DNA from: Cryobacterium luteum
Lineage (GTDB): Bacteria; Actinomycetota; Actinomycetes; Actinomycetales; Microbacteriaceae
Assembly: GCF_900110125.1 (NCBI RefSeq)
Contig: NZ_FOCN01000022.1
Coordinates: 1 to 51,107 of the forward strand
Reading direction: 5' to 3'
DNA: 51,107 nucleotides
The notes beneath the pieces were generated by a model. It was not told where the DNA came from. It searched no databases and saw only the letters and a list, made by a program, of their open reading frames with translations. The translations under genes and the position numbers were made by a program. Shown piece after piece: positions 1 through 9,105 of the stretch (positions are counted from its first letter, which is position 1; each line of letters opens with the position of its first letter).

Positions 1-8
1 GTCCGGCG

Positions 9-84
9 ACTTGGTGTGTAACCTCGTGACATCGTGGACAGTGGATCTCAGAACTTCGTGGACGCTGGGTCTCATGGCTTCGTG
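9..84 (+). repeat. Left terminal inverted repeat of the IS481-type element
   Basis: Perfect reverse complement of 1623-1698 by eye. It holds two copies of the word TCGTGGAC (32-39 and 56-63), 24 bp apart, which are candidate transposase-binding sites. Confidence 0.8.
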
Positions 85-134
85 CACAGCTACCGCTCTG
101 GCTCACCGAGCACTGCGGGGAGATCAGTCTGGCG

Positions 135-1525
135 CTAGGCGAACTGTGTCTGATATTCCGCGTTCTTGCGTTCCCAGGGTTTCGTCGGGTGGGTCACGCC
201 AACGCCCTGGATGGAGTAAGAGGCAACGTATCGGCCTCGGACGTTCAGCGCGACCATCGGCAGCGGGAAAGAGAACACGATCTCAGCGGTGACGGGATCG
301 GTTAGGAAGAACGCGTCGTCGGTGATCGTCCGGTAGAACGAGCGGTCAGCGTACGTCGTAGGCAGGGAGATCTGGTAACCCTGAAAGTAGACCTGCCGGT
401 TCGCTTTGGTGACCTCCACGAGTGACTGATCCGCGGTTTGCGGCCGCGCGTCGTCGTCGGGCATGACCTGCCCGGTCTTGGAGATCGTCAACGGCGCCCG
501 GTGAAGGTCTGACTGTCGTCGCGAGCGAGCCCGCCGGTACTCCGAGGCTTTCGCCTCCAGCACCGACAGCGGGATCGGCTCGGTCGCTGGCGTGTGCTCG
601 AGCAAGTCCCACGCCGCCCGCGGCGTAGCTTGTTCGAGGGCTTGATGCGGTCGGCGGTTGTTGTAGTGCTCCGGAAACGCTGGATCCGGACACGGAGATG
701 CTTGAGAGTGGCCGGCCGGTCGGCGTCGAGGAAACGGATCAACGTTTGGTGGGAGCGCTCGTTCTTGCCCTGTGTGGTGGGTTTGCCCGGCAGCCCGCTG
801 ATCGGCATGGTGCCTTTCGATGCCAGAAAGATCTCCACGGAGCCGATCGTGCCTGCGCGCAGCTGGTTGAACGCCAGCGAGTTATCCGATAACACTTCCC
901 GGGGTGCCCCGCATGCGGCGATTGCCCGTTCGAGCACGTCCTTGGCATCAGCACTGTTCTCATGACGCGAATACGCGTCGGTGTCCACGTCGTATCGGCT
1001 TGCGTCGTCGAGCAGTTGATAGACAGTGACGGTCTGCCCGTTCGCCAGCCGGTACTCGAACGCGTCCAGTTGCCACAGCGACATCGCCGTCGCGCGCACG
1101 AACGGGATGTAGGACGACTTCGGTCGCTTCCTCGGTGACGCGTCCATCTGCCCGACGCTGGCCAGAATACGTGCGATCGTCGCCACCGACGGGACCTTCT
1201 GTCCGGGGAACCCGCTGTCCATGGCCGCTTCGTAGTAGATCGAGCGAGGAGCCTAATCCCAGCCATCAGTCTTGAGCTGTTTGCGGATCTTCACCACCTC
1301 ATTCACGACGCCCTGCCCATAACGCCGGGCCGGGACGTTTGGGGCGCGGGAGCGTGGGTGCAGCGCAGCAGCAGCCTCGTGGACAGCTCGTCCGCGGATC
1401 TTATAGAACACGCTCCGAGAGATCTTCAGAGAGCGACAGAACGCGATAATCGACAGCGCGTGAGGCTGGGTCGGGTCGTAATTCATGATCGCGGCACGAG
1501 TCTGGGGTGAAAGAGAATTCGTCAT
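135..1525 (-). pseudogene. IS481-family transposase, broken by one in-frame stop and one frameshift
   Basis: Three pieces make up one DDE transposase of about 460 residues. The N-terminal part (1525 down to 1256) is a helix-turn-helix region with Leu-Ser-Pro-Gln at its start and the run SLKISRSVFYKIRGR. It ends at a TAG at 1253-1255, but the next codons continue in the same frame into the catalytic core, whose first ATG is at 1220-1222. The core shows the three acidic residues in context: QLDAF, LSDN and KNERSHQTL. Near 671-677 the frame shifts by one base: the family-typical EHYNNRRPHQAL run continues in the frame that ends at 135. Both lesions would have to be bypassed for activity, so the copy is probably dead unless an intact copy elsewhere acts on its ends. 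Confidence 0.85.
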
Positions 1526-1573
1526 TCCCTAACTATCATCGGCGCAAGTGTCTCCGATGCTGTGAGACACGGC

Positions 1574-1698
1574 GTCCACGATGTCATGAGATCGTGTGTC
1601 CACGATGCGGTGAGACAGGACACACGAAGCCATGAGACCCAGCGTCCACGAAGTTCTGAGATCCACTGTCCACGATGTCACGAGGTTACACACCAAGT
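1574..1698 (-). repeat. Right end of the IS481-type element: inverted repeat plus extra internal GTCCACGA sites
   Basis: The terminal repeat occupies 1623-1698. The word GTCCACGA occurs four times, at 1574, 1598, 1644 and 1668 (spacings 24, 46 and 24), each associated with a TGAGA(C/T) word. Two of the sites lie outside the mirrored 76 bp, so this end, the one in front of the transposase gene, has four sites against two at the other end. Likely transposase-binding and promoter-region sites; this role is inferred. Confidence 0.65.
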
Positions 1699-1717
1699 GT
1701 CTGGACGTGCGCTACCA

Positions 1718-2977
1718 TCAGGCGCTACTCGCCACCTCGATCCGGGTTCGGTCCCAGGCCTGGAAGCTGCGTCCCTCGGGCAAGTCCGCCTCGTTGGTCC
1801 GGTACTGGTTGCTGGTCGTTGCCGGCAGCAGGAAATGGCTGGCTAGACGCTCATCGCGCCGATAAACCTCCAGCATCGTCTCGGTGAGACGAAGGTCCAC
1901 CAGCGCGCCGATGTGGCTGAAGGGGACGGAGTAGAAATTCTTGGCCCAGACCACGTGGGCGTCGGCGTTGACCTTGCGTTTATAGGACCACGTGCTGATC
2001 TCGAACGGCGTCGCCGGCAGCGCCTGCAACAGAGGCTTCTCCTCGGCGGTGAACACGCTGAGGCGGGACCCCACACGTTTCTGAAAGGGCTCCCGGTTGT
2101 AGGCATCCATCTGTTCCCGGATTCGCAGGCGCAACTGCGCCAGCGAGGTGAACGTCTCCTTCCTCAAACCGGCGATGACCCAGGTCGCGACATGGGCCAC
2201 CGTGTTCTCAGTGCTACTTTTATCGCGCGGGTGCCGCACTCTGCCGGGGAGCACCGCGGCCGAATAATGCGCCGCCATCTCCCGATAAGCATCGTTGAGA
2301 ACGACTTCGCCCTCCTTGGGGTGGGAGATCACTCCGGTCTTCAGGTTGTCCGGAACCAGGCGTGGGACGCTACCACCGAAGAAGGCGAACATTGCCGTGT
2401 GGGCGCGCAGCCACGCCTCCTGCCGCATATCCAGGCACGCTTCCACGAACGCGTAGCGGCTGAACGGCAGGCAGGCGACAAACAAATACACCTTCGACAT
2501 CTCACCCGACGTTGGATCCAGCAGTTGCATCGTGGGCCCGGACCAATCGACCTCGATACTGCGGCCGGCTTTGTGGCCGACCCGCGACGTCGCACCCGAG
2601 ACAGCGGCATGCTCGGCATAGAACGGGCAGAACCGGTCGTAACTCATCGTCGCCTGCGCCATCGCTGCCGCGGCGACATACTCCTGGTGCAACAGCTTCA
2701 ACGTCACTCCCACCCGCGCGAGCTCGGCATGGACCCGGCCCCAGTCCGGCTGCGCGAAGACCGACTCGTGGACGCCGCGGCCGGGGAACAACGTCAAATA
2801 CACCGTGGCCTCCGACAACTCGGCGACGTCGTCCCAGCCGAGCCCGAGCCGCTCTGCTGCATCGAGCACAGCTCGAATGCTGTGCCGAGACATCCCCTGG
2901 GCGGACTCGATCGCTCGTCGCGACAAGCCCTGATTACGCAGCTGCAGGATCTGCTTCGCTTTGATCTTCCGTACCAT
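1718..2977 (-). pseudogene. istA: IS21-family transposase IstA, 3'-truncated
   Basis: Catalytic transposase of an IS21-type element. The start at 2977 (MVRKIKAKQ) is preceded by AAGGAG with good spacing. The N-terminal helix-turn-helix (LRNQGLSRRAIESAQGMSRH) is followed by the integrase core with acidic residues in VDWSGP, PDNLKTG and the glutamate of STENTVAHV. The family-typical segment DLPEGRSFQAWDRTRIE is the last recognisable part, near 1735; the reading frame then runs through five unrelated residues to a stop at 1718. Family members are about 500 residues and are followed by the ATPase gene istB; here about 420 residues remain and istB is absent. About 37 bp of unassigned DNA separate the break from the IS481-type end at 1698. 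Confidence 0.85.
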
Positions 2978-3030
2978 TGCCGGTACTCCTTCCAACATGT
3001 GGCGCTCACATGGTGGGAGGAGCTTTTCAG

Positions 3031-3108
3031 GTGGGGCTCAACCACGCCGGTCGTGGGGCTGAACGATGCAAGTCACGCATCTGAATAGTGGGGCTCAACC
3101 GCACCACA
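3031..3108 (-). repeat. IS21-type element end with three GTGGGGCT(C/G)AAC repeats
   Basis: The word GTGGGGCTCAACC occurs at 3031 and 3088, with a variant GTGGGGCTGAAC at 3053. Multiple short repeats at the ends, bound by the transposase, are typical of IS21 elements. The outer tip is probably at 3106-3108 (ACA on this strand, TGT reading inward). The other end of this IS21 element is missing from the window. Confidence 0.6.
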
Positions 3109-3246
3109 GGCGGTGCCCATCGAAGCCAATATTCACAATGGTTCTCGACTGAACCAGTTCTGGTCCTCGGCGGGCAATACGCGGGTCCCGACATGGTGCG
3201 CGAATGGGAGGGACGTTTCCTTCCACGCCATTGTCGTGTTTCGCTT

Positions 3247-4263
3247 TCAGCGCTGAGCAAAGCCTGTCGGATTTGCTGCTTGCCAGGCCCAGGCATCTCG
3301 ACAGGCCACGTCAAGTGATCTTGAAGCCACCCAGTTAAGTCTCCTAGCGGCTTTGGTTACATCAGCATACGAGGATGCAATATCTCCGGCCCGGGCGGGA
3401 ACGATTTCATACGGTATCTCCCGACCAGATACTCGCGTGAAGGCGGCAATGATTTCGAGTACGCTCGCTCCTCGCCCGGTGCCCAGATTGTAAGTTTCGA
3501 TCCCGGGTTCTAGGTGTTCGAGGGCTGCCGCATGACCCTCCGCGAGATCCATCACGTGAATGTAGTCGCGCACACCAGTGCCGTCCGGAGTCGGATAAGC
3601 GTTGCCGAACACCGCCACGCTCTTTCGGATGCCAATAGCGACTTGGCTAACGAAGGGGAGGAGATTATTCGGCACCTGTCGCGGATCTTCGCCAATACGA
3701 CCGCTTATGTGGGCACCAATTGGATTGAAGTACCGCAAAACGACTATTTGCAACGACGGATCAGCTTGAGACGCGTCAGCGAGAATTTGTTCGATCATCG
3801 CTTTAGTCCGCCCATACGGATTAGATAAGTTTAGACCCGAAGGGCTGTCCTCTTTCGAAGGCAAGGTATCTGGATCGCCATACACCGTTGCTGAGGAGCT
3901 AAAAACAAATTTCTTAACGCCAAACTCGGCCATCGTCTCCAGTAGAACGAGGGTAGACCCTAGGTTCGCTTGATAGTACGCAAGTGGATTACTGACAGAC
4001 TCACCGACAGCCTTCAAACCGGCGAAATGCACGACTGCGTCGATTTGTCCGGCTAGAAAAGGCTCCTTCGCTGCTGAAGGACTGGTGAGATCCCCAACGT
4101 GCAGCTCAACGTCACGTCCGGTAATTTCCTGCACTCGTCGCAGCGATTCTTGACTGCTATTCGACAAATTGTCAATGACAACAACGTCATGGCCGCGCAT
4201 AAGCAGTTCTACGCAGGTGTGAGAGCCGATGTATCCTGCGCCGCCTGTTAAAAGTATGCGCAT
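3247..4263 (-). CDS. galE: UDP-glucose 4-epimerase GalE
   Basis: Interconverts UDP-glucose and UDP-galactose in the cytoplasm using bound NAD, supplying galactose for surface polysaccharide or the Leloir pathway. The 338-residue product starts at MRILLTGG. A longer in-frame start at 4335 would add 24 residues before the beta-strand of the Rossmann fold and is not preferred. The NAD-binding GGAGYIG is at residues 7-13, the catalytic serine in SSSATVYG (about 124) and the YxxxK pair at Y150/K154. Full length for the family, ending normally. Base composition is clearly lower in GC than genes from 6.3 kb onward. It lies between IS remnants and a divergent DUF4012 gene, which suggests a remnant of a polysaccharide locus. 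Confidence 0.92.
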   Translation of the reverse strand: MRILLTGGAGYIGSHTCVELLMRGHDVVVIDNLSNSSQESLRRVQEITGRDVELHVGDLTSPSAAKEPFLAGQIDAVVHFAGLKAVGESVSNPLAYYQANLGSTLVLLETMAEFGVKKFVFSSSATVYGDPDTLPSKEDSPSGLNLSNPYGRTKAMIEQILADASQADPSLQIVVLRYFNPIGAHISGRIGEDPRQVPNNLLPFVSQVAIGIRKSVAVFGNAYPTPDGTGVRDYIHVMDLAEGHAAALEHLEPGIETYNLGTGRGASVLEIIAAFTRVSGREIPYEIVPARAGDIASSYADVTKAARRLNWVASRSLDVACRDAWAWQAANPTGFAQR

Positions 4264-4355
4264 GATTCTAAAACCGTCCCCAAGTTTGTGTTGTATTTTT
4301 GGCGCAGTGATCGCAGCAATGGTCGTTTCTTCCAAGACCGAAGTCGACCTTCTGA

Positions 4356-6242
4356 ATGGTACCGCTTCATATCGAGCAACCGTCAGAGTCTGATGTAATG
4401 ACTCTGCGTAAGTACTGGTTGAATTGCTGGATGGGCAAGTATCGCAGCGCGGAAAAGGGCCGAAAGTTCAAACGAAAGAGCATTAACCGGTCTTGGGTTG
4501 GTGTATCGGCTAGCGTCATCGTGATCATTGGTGGGGCCACTGTCTGGGTCGGCGTCCAAGCGCTCATGGCCAAGTCGGAGTTGGAACAGGCTGTGCCGCT
4601 CGCGTTCGCTGTTCAGCAGGCCGTGACCTCGGGGGAGGTTTCATCTGCGCCGAGGGTTGCAAAGAAGCTTGGGGAACACTCCCGTTCCGCTGCGAATCAC
4701 GTGGGCGATCCGCTGTGGCGTGCGTTTGAAGTGGTTCCGTTTTTAGGGCCAAACCTCGCGGCTGTTCGCCAGCTAGCCCAAGTAGTTGATGAGATCAGCA
4801 GAAATGCCGTGATGCCGTTGGTGTCGCTTACCGAGAATCTCGACCTTGCCGGGTTCAGCCCTGTCGGCGGGGCTCTCGATCTTGACCCGCTAGTGCAAGC
4901 TCAGCCTGGCACAGCTGACATCAACGCGACCCTGGCGCAGGCATCCGTCGATGTGGCCGCGATCGATACGTCCCACGTTCTGAAGCAGGTGCGCGCCGCC
5001 ACGGAACAGCTGGCGGCGGCCGTTGATTCGACGGCGGACAGTGTGAGCGGGGTGAATCGTGCGGTTCAGCTGCTGCCCGCCATGTTGGGGGCAGACGAAA
5101 AGCGCAGCTATCTCTTACTGTTTCAGAACAATGCGGAGGTGCGGGCGACCGGAGGGTTGCCCGGCGCTTTCGCAGAGGTCGCGACGGAGAATGGTCAGAT
5201 TCAAATCACGCGGCAGGCGTCAGCCGCGGGAATGGTCTTCGATCAACCGGTTCTTGACCTACAACTTGAAACCCGAGGCATCTACACCGACCTCGTCAGC
5301 ACCTTCATGGGTGACGTCACGCTCACTCCACAGTTTCCCATCACCGGAGCGCTCACGCGCGAGATGTGGAAGCGCACCTATGGCACGGAGGTTGACGGGG
5401 TTATCTCGCTCGACCCGGTGGCGTTGAGCTACCTGTTGCGTGCCACAGGGCCGATCACGCTAGCGACCGGCGAGGTCCTCACAAGCGGCAACGCCGTGCA
5501 GCTATTGCTCAGCGATGTCTACGCGAACTACGACGATCCGGCCGATCAAGACGCAGTCTTTTCTTCCGCGGCCGCTGCAGTCTTTGCTGCCCTGGCGGGC
5601 GGCAACGCTGACCCGGCGGCGCTCATCTCTGCACTCGCGCAGGCCGGCGACGAGCGTCGCATTCTCATCTGGAGTGCGCATGAAGAAGACCAGAAACTGC
5701 TGGAAGGCACGACGCTCACCGGCGATTTACCGGTGAGTGACGGATCCGCTGAGAAGATTGGGGTCTATTTCAATGACGCCACCGGTGCGAAGATGAACAC
5801 CCATCTTGATACGCGCATTGACCTGGGCGAAGTGACCTGTCGCAATGATGAACGGCCGTACTACGCTGTGGATGTGACCCTGACGAACACGGCGCCGCTC
5901 GACGCGGCGACGTCACTGCCAGAGTCGGTGACCGGGCCGGGCACCTACGGGGTAGTACAGGGCAATATCAAGACACTGATTTTGGTTTATGGGCCGCCGG
6001 ATTCGCAGAATCTCGGTGTTTCCCGCGCAGGAGAGGCCGTTCCGTACCATCCGGCGAGGCATGAGGGGTATCCCGTGAGCCAACTCGGGGTGGAACTGGC
6101 GCCGGGGGAGTCCTCGACCACTCGGTTCTATTTCCTTGGCGCTGATGCAGAGCACGGGGTGCTTGAGGCCGTTCACACGCCGGTGCTGAATCTGCTGGAG
6201 GGGCAGGAGATAGAGGTGGGGTGTGATGAGGTGGGGCAGTAA
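4356..6242 (+). CDS. DUF4012 domain membrane protein
   Basis: Membrane-anchored protein of 628 residues with no known activity; DUF4012 proteins are often found near polysaccharide genes in actinobacteria. A basic N-terminal stretch (residues 29-46) is followed by one membrane segment (about 47-69) and a large, presumably extracytoplasmic region. The family hallmark YLLLFQNNAEVRATGGLPGA sits near residues 251-270. The start is uncertain: ATG at 4356, 4398 or 4431 are all in frame and none has a strong ribosome site. Divergent from galE across 92 bp, with which it shares low GC at its 5' end. A role in cell-surface glycan assembly is inferred from context only. Confidence 0.8.
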   Translation: MVPLHIEQPSESDVMTLRKYWLNCWMGKYRSAEKGRKFKRKSINRSWVGVSASVIVIIGGATVWVGVQALMAKSELEQAVPLAFAVQQAVTSGEVSSAPRVAKKLGEHSRSAANHVGDPLWRAFEVVPFLGPNLAAVRQLAQVVDEISRNAVMPLVSLTENLDLAGFSPVGGALDLDPLVQAQPGTADINATLAQASVDVAAIDTSHVLKQVRAATEQLAAAVDSTADSVSGVNRAVQLLPAMLGADEKRSYLLLFQNNAEVRATGGLPGAFAEVATENGQIQITRQASAAGMVFDQPVLDLQLETRGIYTDLVSTFMGDVTLTPQFPITGALTREMWKRTYGTEVDGVISLDPVALSYLLRATGPITLATGEVLTSGNAVQLLLSDVYANYDDPADQDAVFSSAAAAVFAALAGGNADPAALISALAQAGDERRILIWSAHEEDQKLLEGTTLTGDLPVSDGSAEKIGVYFNDATGAKMNTHLDTRIDLGEVTCRNDERPYYAVDVTLTNTAPLDAATSLPESVTGPGTYGVVQGNIKTLILVYGPPDSQNLGVSRAGEAVPYHPARHEGYPVSQLGVELAPGESSTTRFYFLGADAEHGVLEAVHTPVLNLLEGQEIEVGCDEVGQ

Positions 6243-6314
6243 GCCAGATCAACCAGGCTCGGTCGCTGGTATCTGCGTAGGACGGACCAGCGGCCTGTCG
6301 ACATTTGCGAGAAC

Positions 6315-7040
6315 GTGAACCTCACCGACTTTGACGGCCTCAGCTTTGACGTGTACGGCACGCTCATTGACTGGGAGGCGGGCATCGCCGCGGTCCTGGG
6401 GCCGTGGGCGCGGCGCTTCGACGCGAGTTGGACCGACGAGCAGGTGCTTGTGGCCTACTCGGTGCACGAAGCCGCGGTCGAAGCAGAGAAGCCGGGTTTG
6501 CTCTACCCGTTGGTGCTGGCCGAGGCGTTTCGGTGCACCGGCGTTGCGCTGGGGTTTGTTGTCGGTGACGAGGAGGCGACAGCACTCGGCTCCTCGGTCG
6601 CGGAGTGGCCGGCGTTCGCCGACTCGGTCGACGCGCTGGCCCGGCTGAAGAAGCACTACCGGCTCATCGTGCTCTCCAACGTCGACGACGAATCGTTTGC
6701 GGCGAGTGACGGGCGGTTGGGGCATCCGTTTGATCTGGTGTTCACCGCCGAGACGGTTGGCTCGTACAAGCCGAACCCGCGTAACTTCGCGGTGCTGCTC
6801 GAGCGCGTCGGGGTGGTCGGCGTGGGCGAGGGGCGGCTGCTGCACGTGGCCCAGTCGCTGTTTCACGACCATGTGCCCGCGCGGGTGGCGGGGCTGAGCT
6901 CGGTGTGGATCAACCGGCGCCACGACGTGCCCGGGTGGGGAGCCACGCCCGAGACCACGGGTGAGGTCTCTCCCGCATGGGAGTTCACTTCGATGGCAGC
7001 CTTCGCCGACGCGGTTGATGCGGCGTGGGGGAGTCGCTGA
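6315..7040 (+). CDS. HAD-superfamily hydrolase, haloacid dehalogenase type II-like
   Basis: Product of 241 residues from a GTG start. The nucleophile motif is FDVYGT (Asp12), motif II is VLSNVDD, motif III is the lysine in GSYKPNPRNF (about residue 151), and the acidic end appears as HVAQSLFHDHVPA. This arrangement matches the haloacid dehalogenase-like branch of the HAD superfamily, which hydrolyses C-halogen or phosphate-ester bonds. The real substrate cannot be told from sequence, and many such genes act as small-molecule phosphatases. The HDH instead of the usual acidic pair in motif IV leaves activity less certain. First gene after the low-GC stretch and the first to carry the GGCATCCG word (6720). 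Confidence 0.75.
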   Translation: MNLTDFDGLSFDVYGTLIDWEAGIAAVLGPWARRFDASWTDEQVLVAYSVHEAAVEAEKPGLLYPLVLAEAFRCTGVALGFVVGDEEATALGSSVAEWPAFADSVDALARLKKHYRLIVLSNVDDESFAASDGRLGHPFDLVFTAETVGSYKPNPRNFAVLLERVGVVGVGEGRLLHVAQSLFHDHVPARVAGLSSVWINRRHDVPGWGATPETTGEVSPAWEFTSMAAFADAVDAAWGSR

Positions 7041-7278
7041 GCTGTGGCGGCGTGCACAACGCGGCCCGTCGCATCCGCTCTCGTGGCTACTCAGTGGGGG
7101 CAGCGGTCTAGAGATAGGGTTCTTTTTCTACTCAACAGAACGGCGATCTGATGAATCGTTTTTCGCGCAAGTTGGCAGTGACGGTGCCGCAGAGAGCCGC
7201 GGATGAACCGACCGTGCTGGATGACGAGCTGACGAAGGCGACCGCGAAGCCGACCGAGGGCGACCTGCCCGTCTCGCC

Positions 7279-7989
7279 GTGCTGGCGGCGATCGGCATTC
7301 AGGGTGACGTGCTGGGCCGGCTCATTCGCAACCAATCCCAGCTGTTTCCGTGGGCGATTGTGGTTGTGCTGCTGGGCGGGGCGCTGCCGTTCATCGGCGC
7401 TGTCTGGAAACGCACCCTATTGACCCGCATCGGAGCGGCACTGGGTGCGCTGCTGCTGCTGCTGATCGGTGTCTCCTGGATGGTCTGGATCGGGGCGGAG
7501 AGCCTGGCGCTGCGGGACCAGCCGGTCGTCAATCTCACCGCCACGATTGCCGCCGACGGAAGTGTGCAGGTCTCGGCCGACGCCTCCAGAACGTCATTGA
7601 AGGCGAACGAGAAGATGCTGCTCGACGTGAAGACCGTCGACGCGGGCGCGGGCGGCACGACGCTGGACTGGTGCCGCGATTCACTGGTCAGCAAACACGT
7701 TGAGGGTGCTGCGGGGCGCTCCGTCTATTGGGAAGAGACGGGGCCGTCGGCAACGGGGGCGGCGAAAGACTCTATCGAGCTGGTTCTCGACCGCGGCAAC
7801 GCCCGGTACCTGTGCGCGCGTGCCGCGCTGTACCTGAGCCAGGCGCCCCTGGAAAACACTGGATCGATGACCGCAGAGCAGAAGGCGGCCGCCGATGCCC
7901 GGTACCAGAAGGCGCAGGATCGGCTGTCTCGCGAAGCCTGCGACGCCGTGGTGATCATCGACTTGTCTCTGCTGCACCGGGCGGGGTAG
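7279..7989 (+). CDS. Hypothetical membrane protein, probably 5'-extended by a frameshifted segment
   Basis: Unknown protein of about 236 residues from GTG 7279. Two membrane segments are visible (about residues 24-42 and 51-72), then an extracytoplasmic region rich in Ala/Asp/Thr with two well-separated cysteines. The upstream frame from ATG 7151 (MNRFSRKLAVTVPQ...) has strongly GC-rich third positions up to about 7268, then the coding signal passes to the 7279 frame; joining them would give a soluble N-terminal tail before the first membrane segment. I therefore suspect one gene from 7151 to 7989 with an indel near 7265-7275, either a true mutation or a sequence error. No family recognised. 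Confidence 0.5.
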   Translation: MLAAIGIQGDVLGRLIRNQSQLFPWAIVVVLLGGALPFIGAVWKRTLLTRIGAALGALLLLLIGVSWMVWIGAESLALRDQPVVNLTATIAADGSVQVSADASRTSLKANEKMLLDVKTVDAGAGGTTLDWCRDSLVSKHVEGAAGRSVYWEETGPSATGAAKDSIELVLDRGNARYLCARAALYLSQAPLENTGSMTAEQKAAADARYQKAQDRLSREACDAVVIIDLSLLHRAG

Positions 7990-8214
7990 GCGGAGGTGGT
8001 GCAGCACATGCGCCCCCAACTTGTTCCTGGGGCCGGTTGGTTGGGGAGGCCGCACACATTCGTTGGTCGAGCCGCACTCGCATGGGCCGGCGGGCCGGCC
8101 ATGCCGCATCCGCTTTCGTGAGAACCCCGCATCCCCTTGGCGTACCGCCCGCGCACCGCGCCGCCCGCGAACGGACGAGCTGCCTGCGGGGCGCGGCCAC
8201 CCTCATCCGCTCTG

Positions 8215-9102
8215 TTAGAGCAAAGCCGGGGCCAGGGCGGCGTCAGCGCCGCCGGTGAGCGACAGGGCCAGGCTGCGGCGGGAGTTGACGACCTGGCACA
8301 CCCGCACCTCGAGCAGCAACCCCACGGCGAGGTAGGCATCGTTGTGGGGCATGCCGAAGTGCGCGGCGAGCAGCCGCGTGCACTCGGCGACCCCGCGGGC
8401 CAACGCCTCGTCGAAATCATCGCCGTCTACGACAATCCAGGTCTTCTCCTCGCGCCGGATGGTGGCAAAGGTGGGCGCCCAGTCGGTGCGGGTGCGCACG
8501 CAGAGCTCGAGTCGTGCCGCCACCTCAATGCCGGTGCCGCAGACCTCGGCGTCGCCCATGGCCGCGTGCACGTCGCCCACAAACAGGCCGCCGCCGTCGA
8601 CCTGGGCGGTGATCCAGACCGTCGAGCCCACCGCGCACAGCACGGAGTCGAGGTTGCCGCCGTAGCCGCCGAGGTGTCGCGGTTCGGTTTCGACGCGGGG
8701 GAGCAGGCCGAGGGTGCCAATGTGCAGCCGGGGCGTGACGGCAATGGGTGCGCCGGTGCCCCACTCGATGAGCGGATGCCGCGCCGCCAACCGTCGCACG
8801 TGCGACTCGGGCGGTGCGCCCACGCCGAGCCCCGGCCGGGTCCAGGTGTGGCCCCACTCGGCCGGGTCGATGGCGCGAATCTCCACCCCGACGGCATCGC
8901 CCGCCTTCACCCCGGCGATCTTGATGGGGCCGTTCACCGCAAACACCCGGCTCGGGTCGAGGTCGGCGTGCCTGACGCCCTCACCGATCTGGTTGCCCGA
9001 CGCGTCCTGGGTGAGACACGCGAACACCTCGCCGGGTTCAACGGTGAACGAAGGCGCCAGCCCGGGGGAGAGTCGGTAGATCTGCTCGTCGAACTCCCGC
9101 AC
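8215..9102 (-). CDS. Acetamidase/formamidase family protein
   Basis: Hydrolyses short-chain amides (formamide or acetamide) to ammonia and the acid. The 295-residue product has the family hallmark GDVHAAMGDAEVCGTGIE near residues 175-193, whose acidic and histidine residues bind zinc, and an early PGEVFACLTQDASGNQI segment. Full length for the short form of the family. The gene lies 3 bp downstream of the amino acid ABC ATPase gene on the same strand and so is probably the last gene of that operon, suggesting that the imported nitrogen compound or a related amide is used as a nitrogen source. No upstream gene of its own promoter type is visible in the 3-bp gap. Confidence 0.85.
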   Translation of the reverse strand: MREFDEQIYRLSPGLAPSFTVEPGEVFACLTQDASGNQIGEGVRHADLDPSRVFAVNGPIKIAGVKAGDAVGVEIRAIDPAEWGHTWTRPGLGVGAPPESHVRRLAARHPLIEWGTGAPIAVTPRLHIGTLGLLPRVETEPRHLGGYGGNLDSVLCAVGSTVWITAQVDGGGLFVGDVHAAMGDAEVCGTGIEVAARLELCVRTRTDWAPTFATIRREEKTWIVVDGDDFDEALARGVAECTRLLAAHFGMPHNDAYLAVGLLLEVRVCQVVNSRRSLALSLTGGADAALAPALL

Positions 9103-9105
9103 GGC

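Larger units (their letters stand above)
9..1698 (-). mobile_element. IS481-type insertion sequence with 76-bp terminal inverted repeats
   Basis: A transposase of the IS481 type on the minus strand (pseudogene at 135-1525) is enclosed by two copies of the same sequence in opposite orientation, 9-84 and 1623-1698. Base i on the left pairs with base 1707 - i on the right without a mismatch that I could find, and pairing fails at once beyond position 84. No convincing target-site duplication is visible: the flank before 9 (GTCCGGCG) and after 1698 (GTCTGGAC) are only loosely alike. The true element tips may lie a few bases inside, at the TGTGTAA motif (15-21 and its mirror), since family members often start with TGT. 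The element lies directly beside the truncated end of an IS21 istA gene. Confidence 0.8.

Noticed and set aside
1..1706. Target-site duplication of the IS481-type element
   Set aside because: GTCCGGCG and GTCTGGAC on the two sides are alike at a few positions only; too weak to call.
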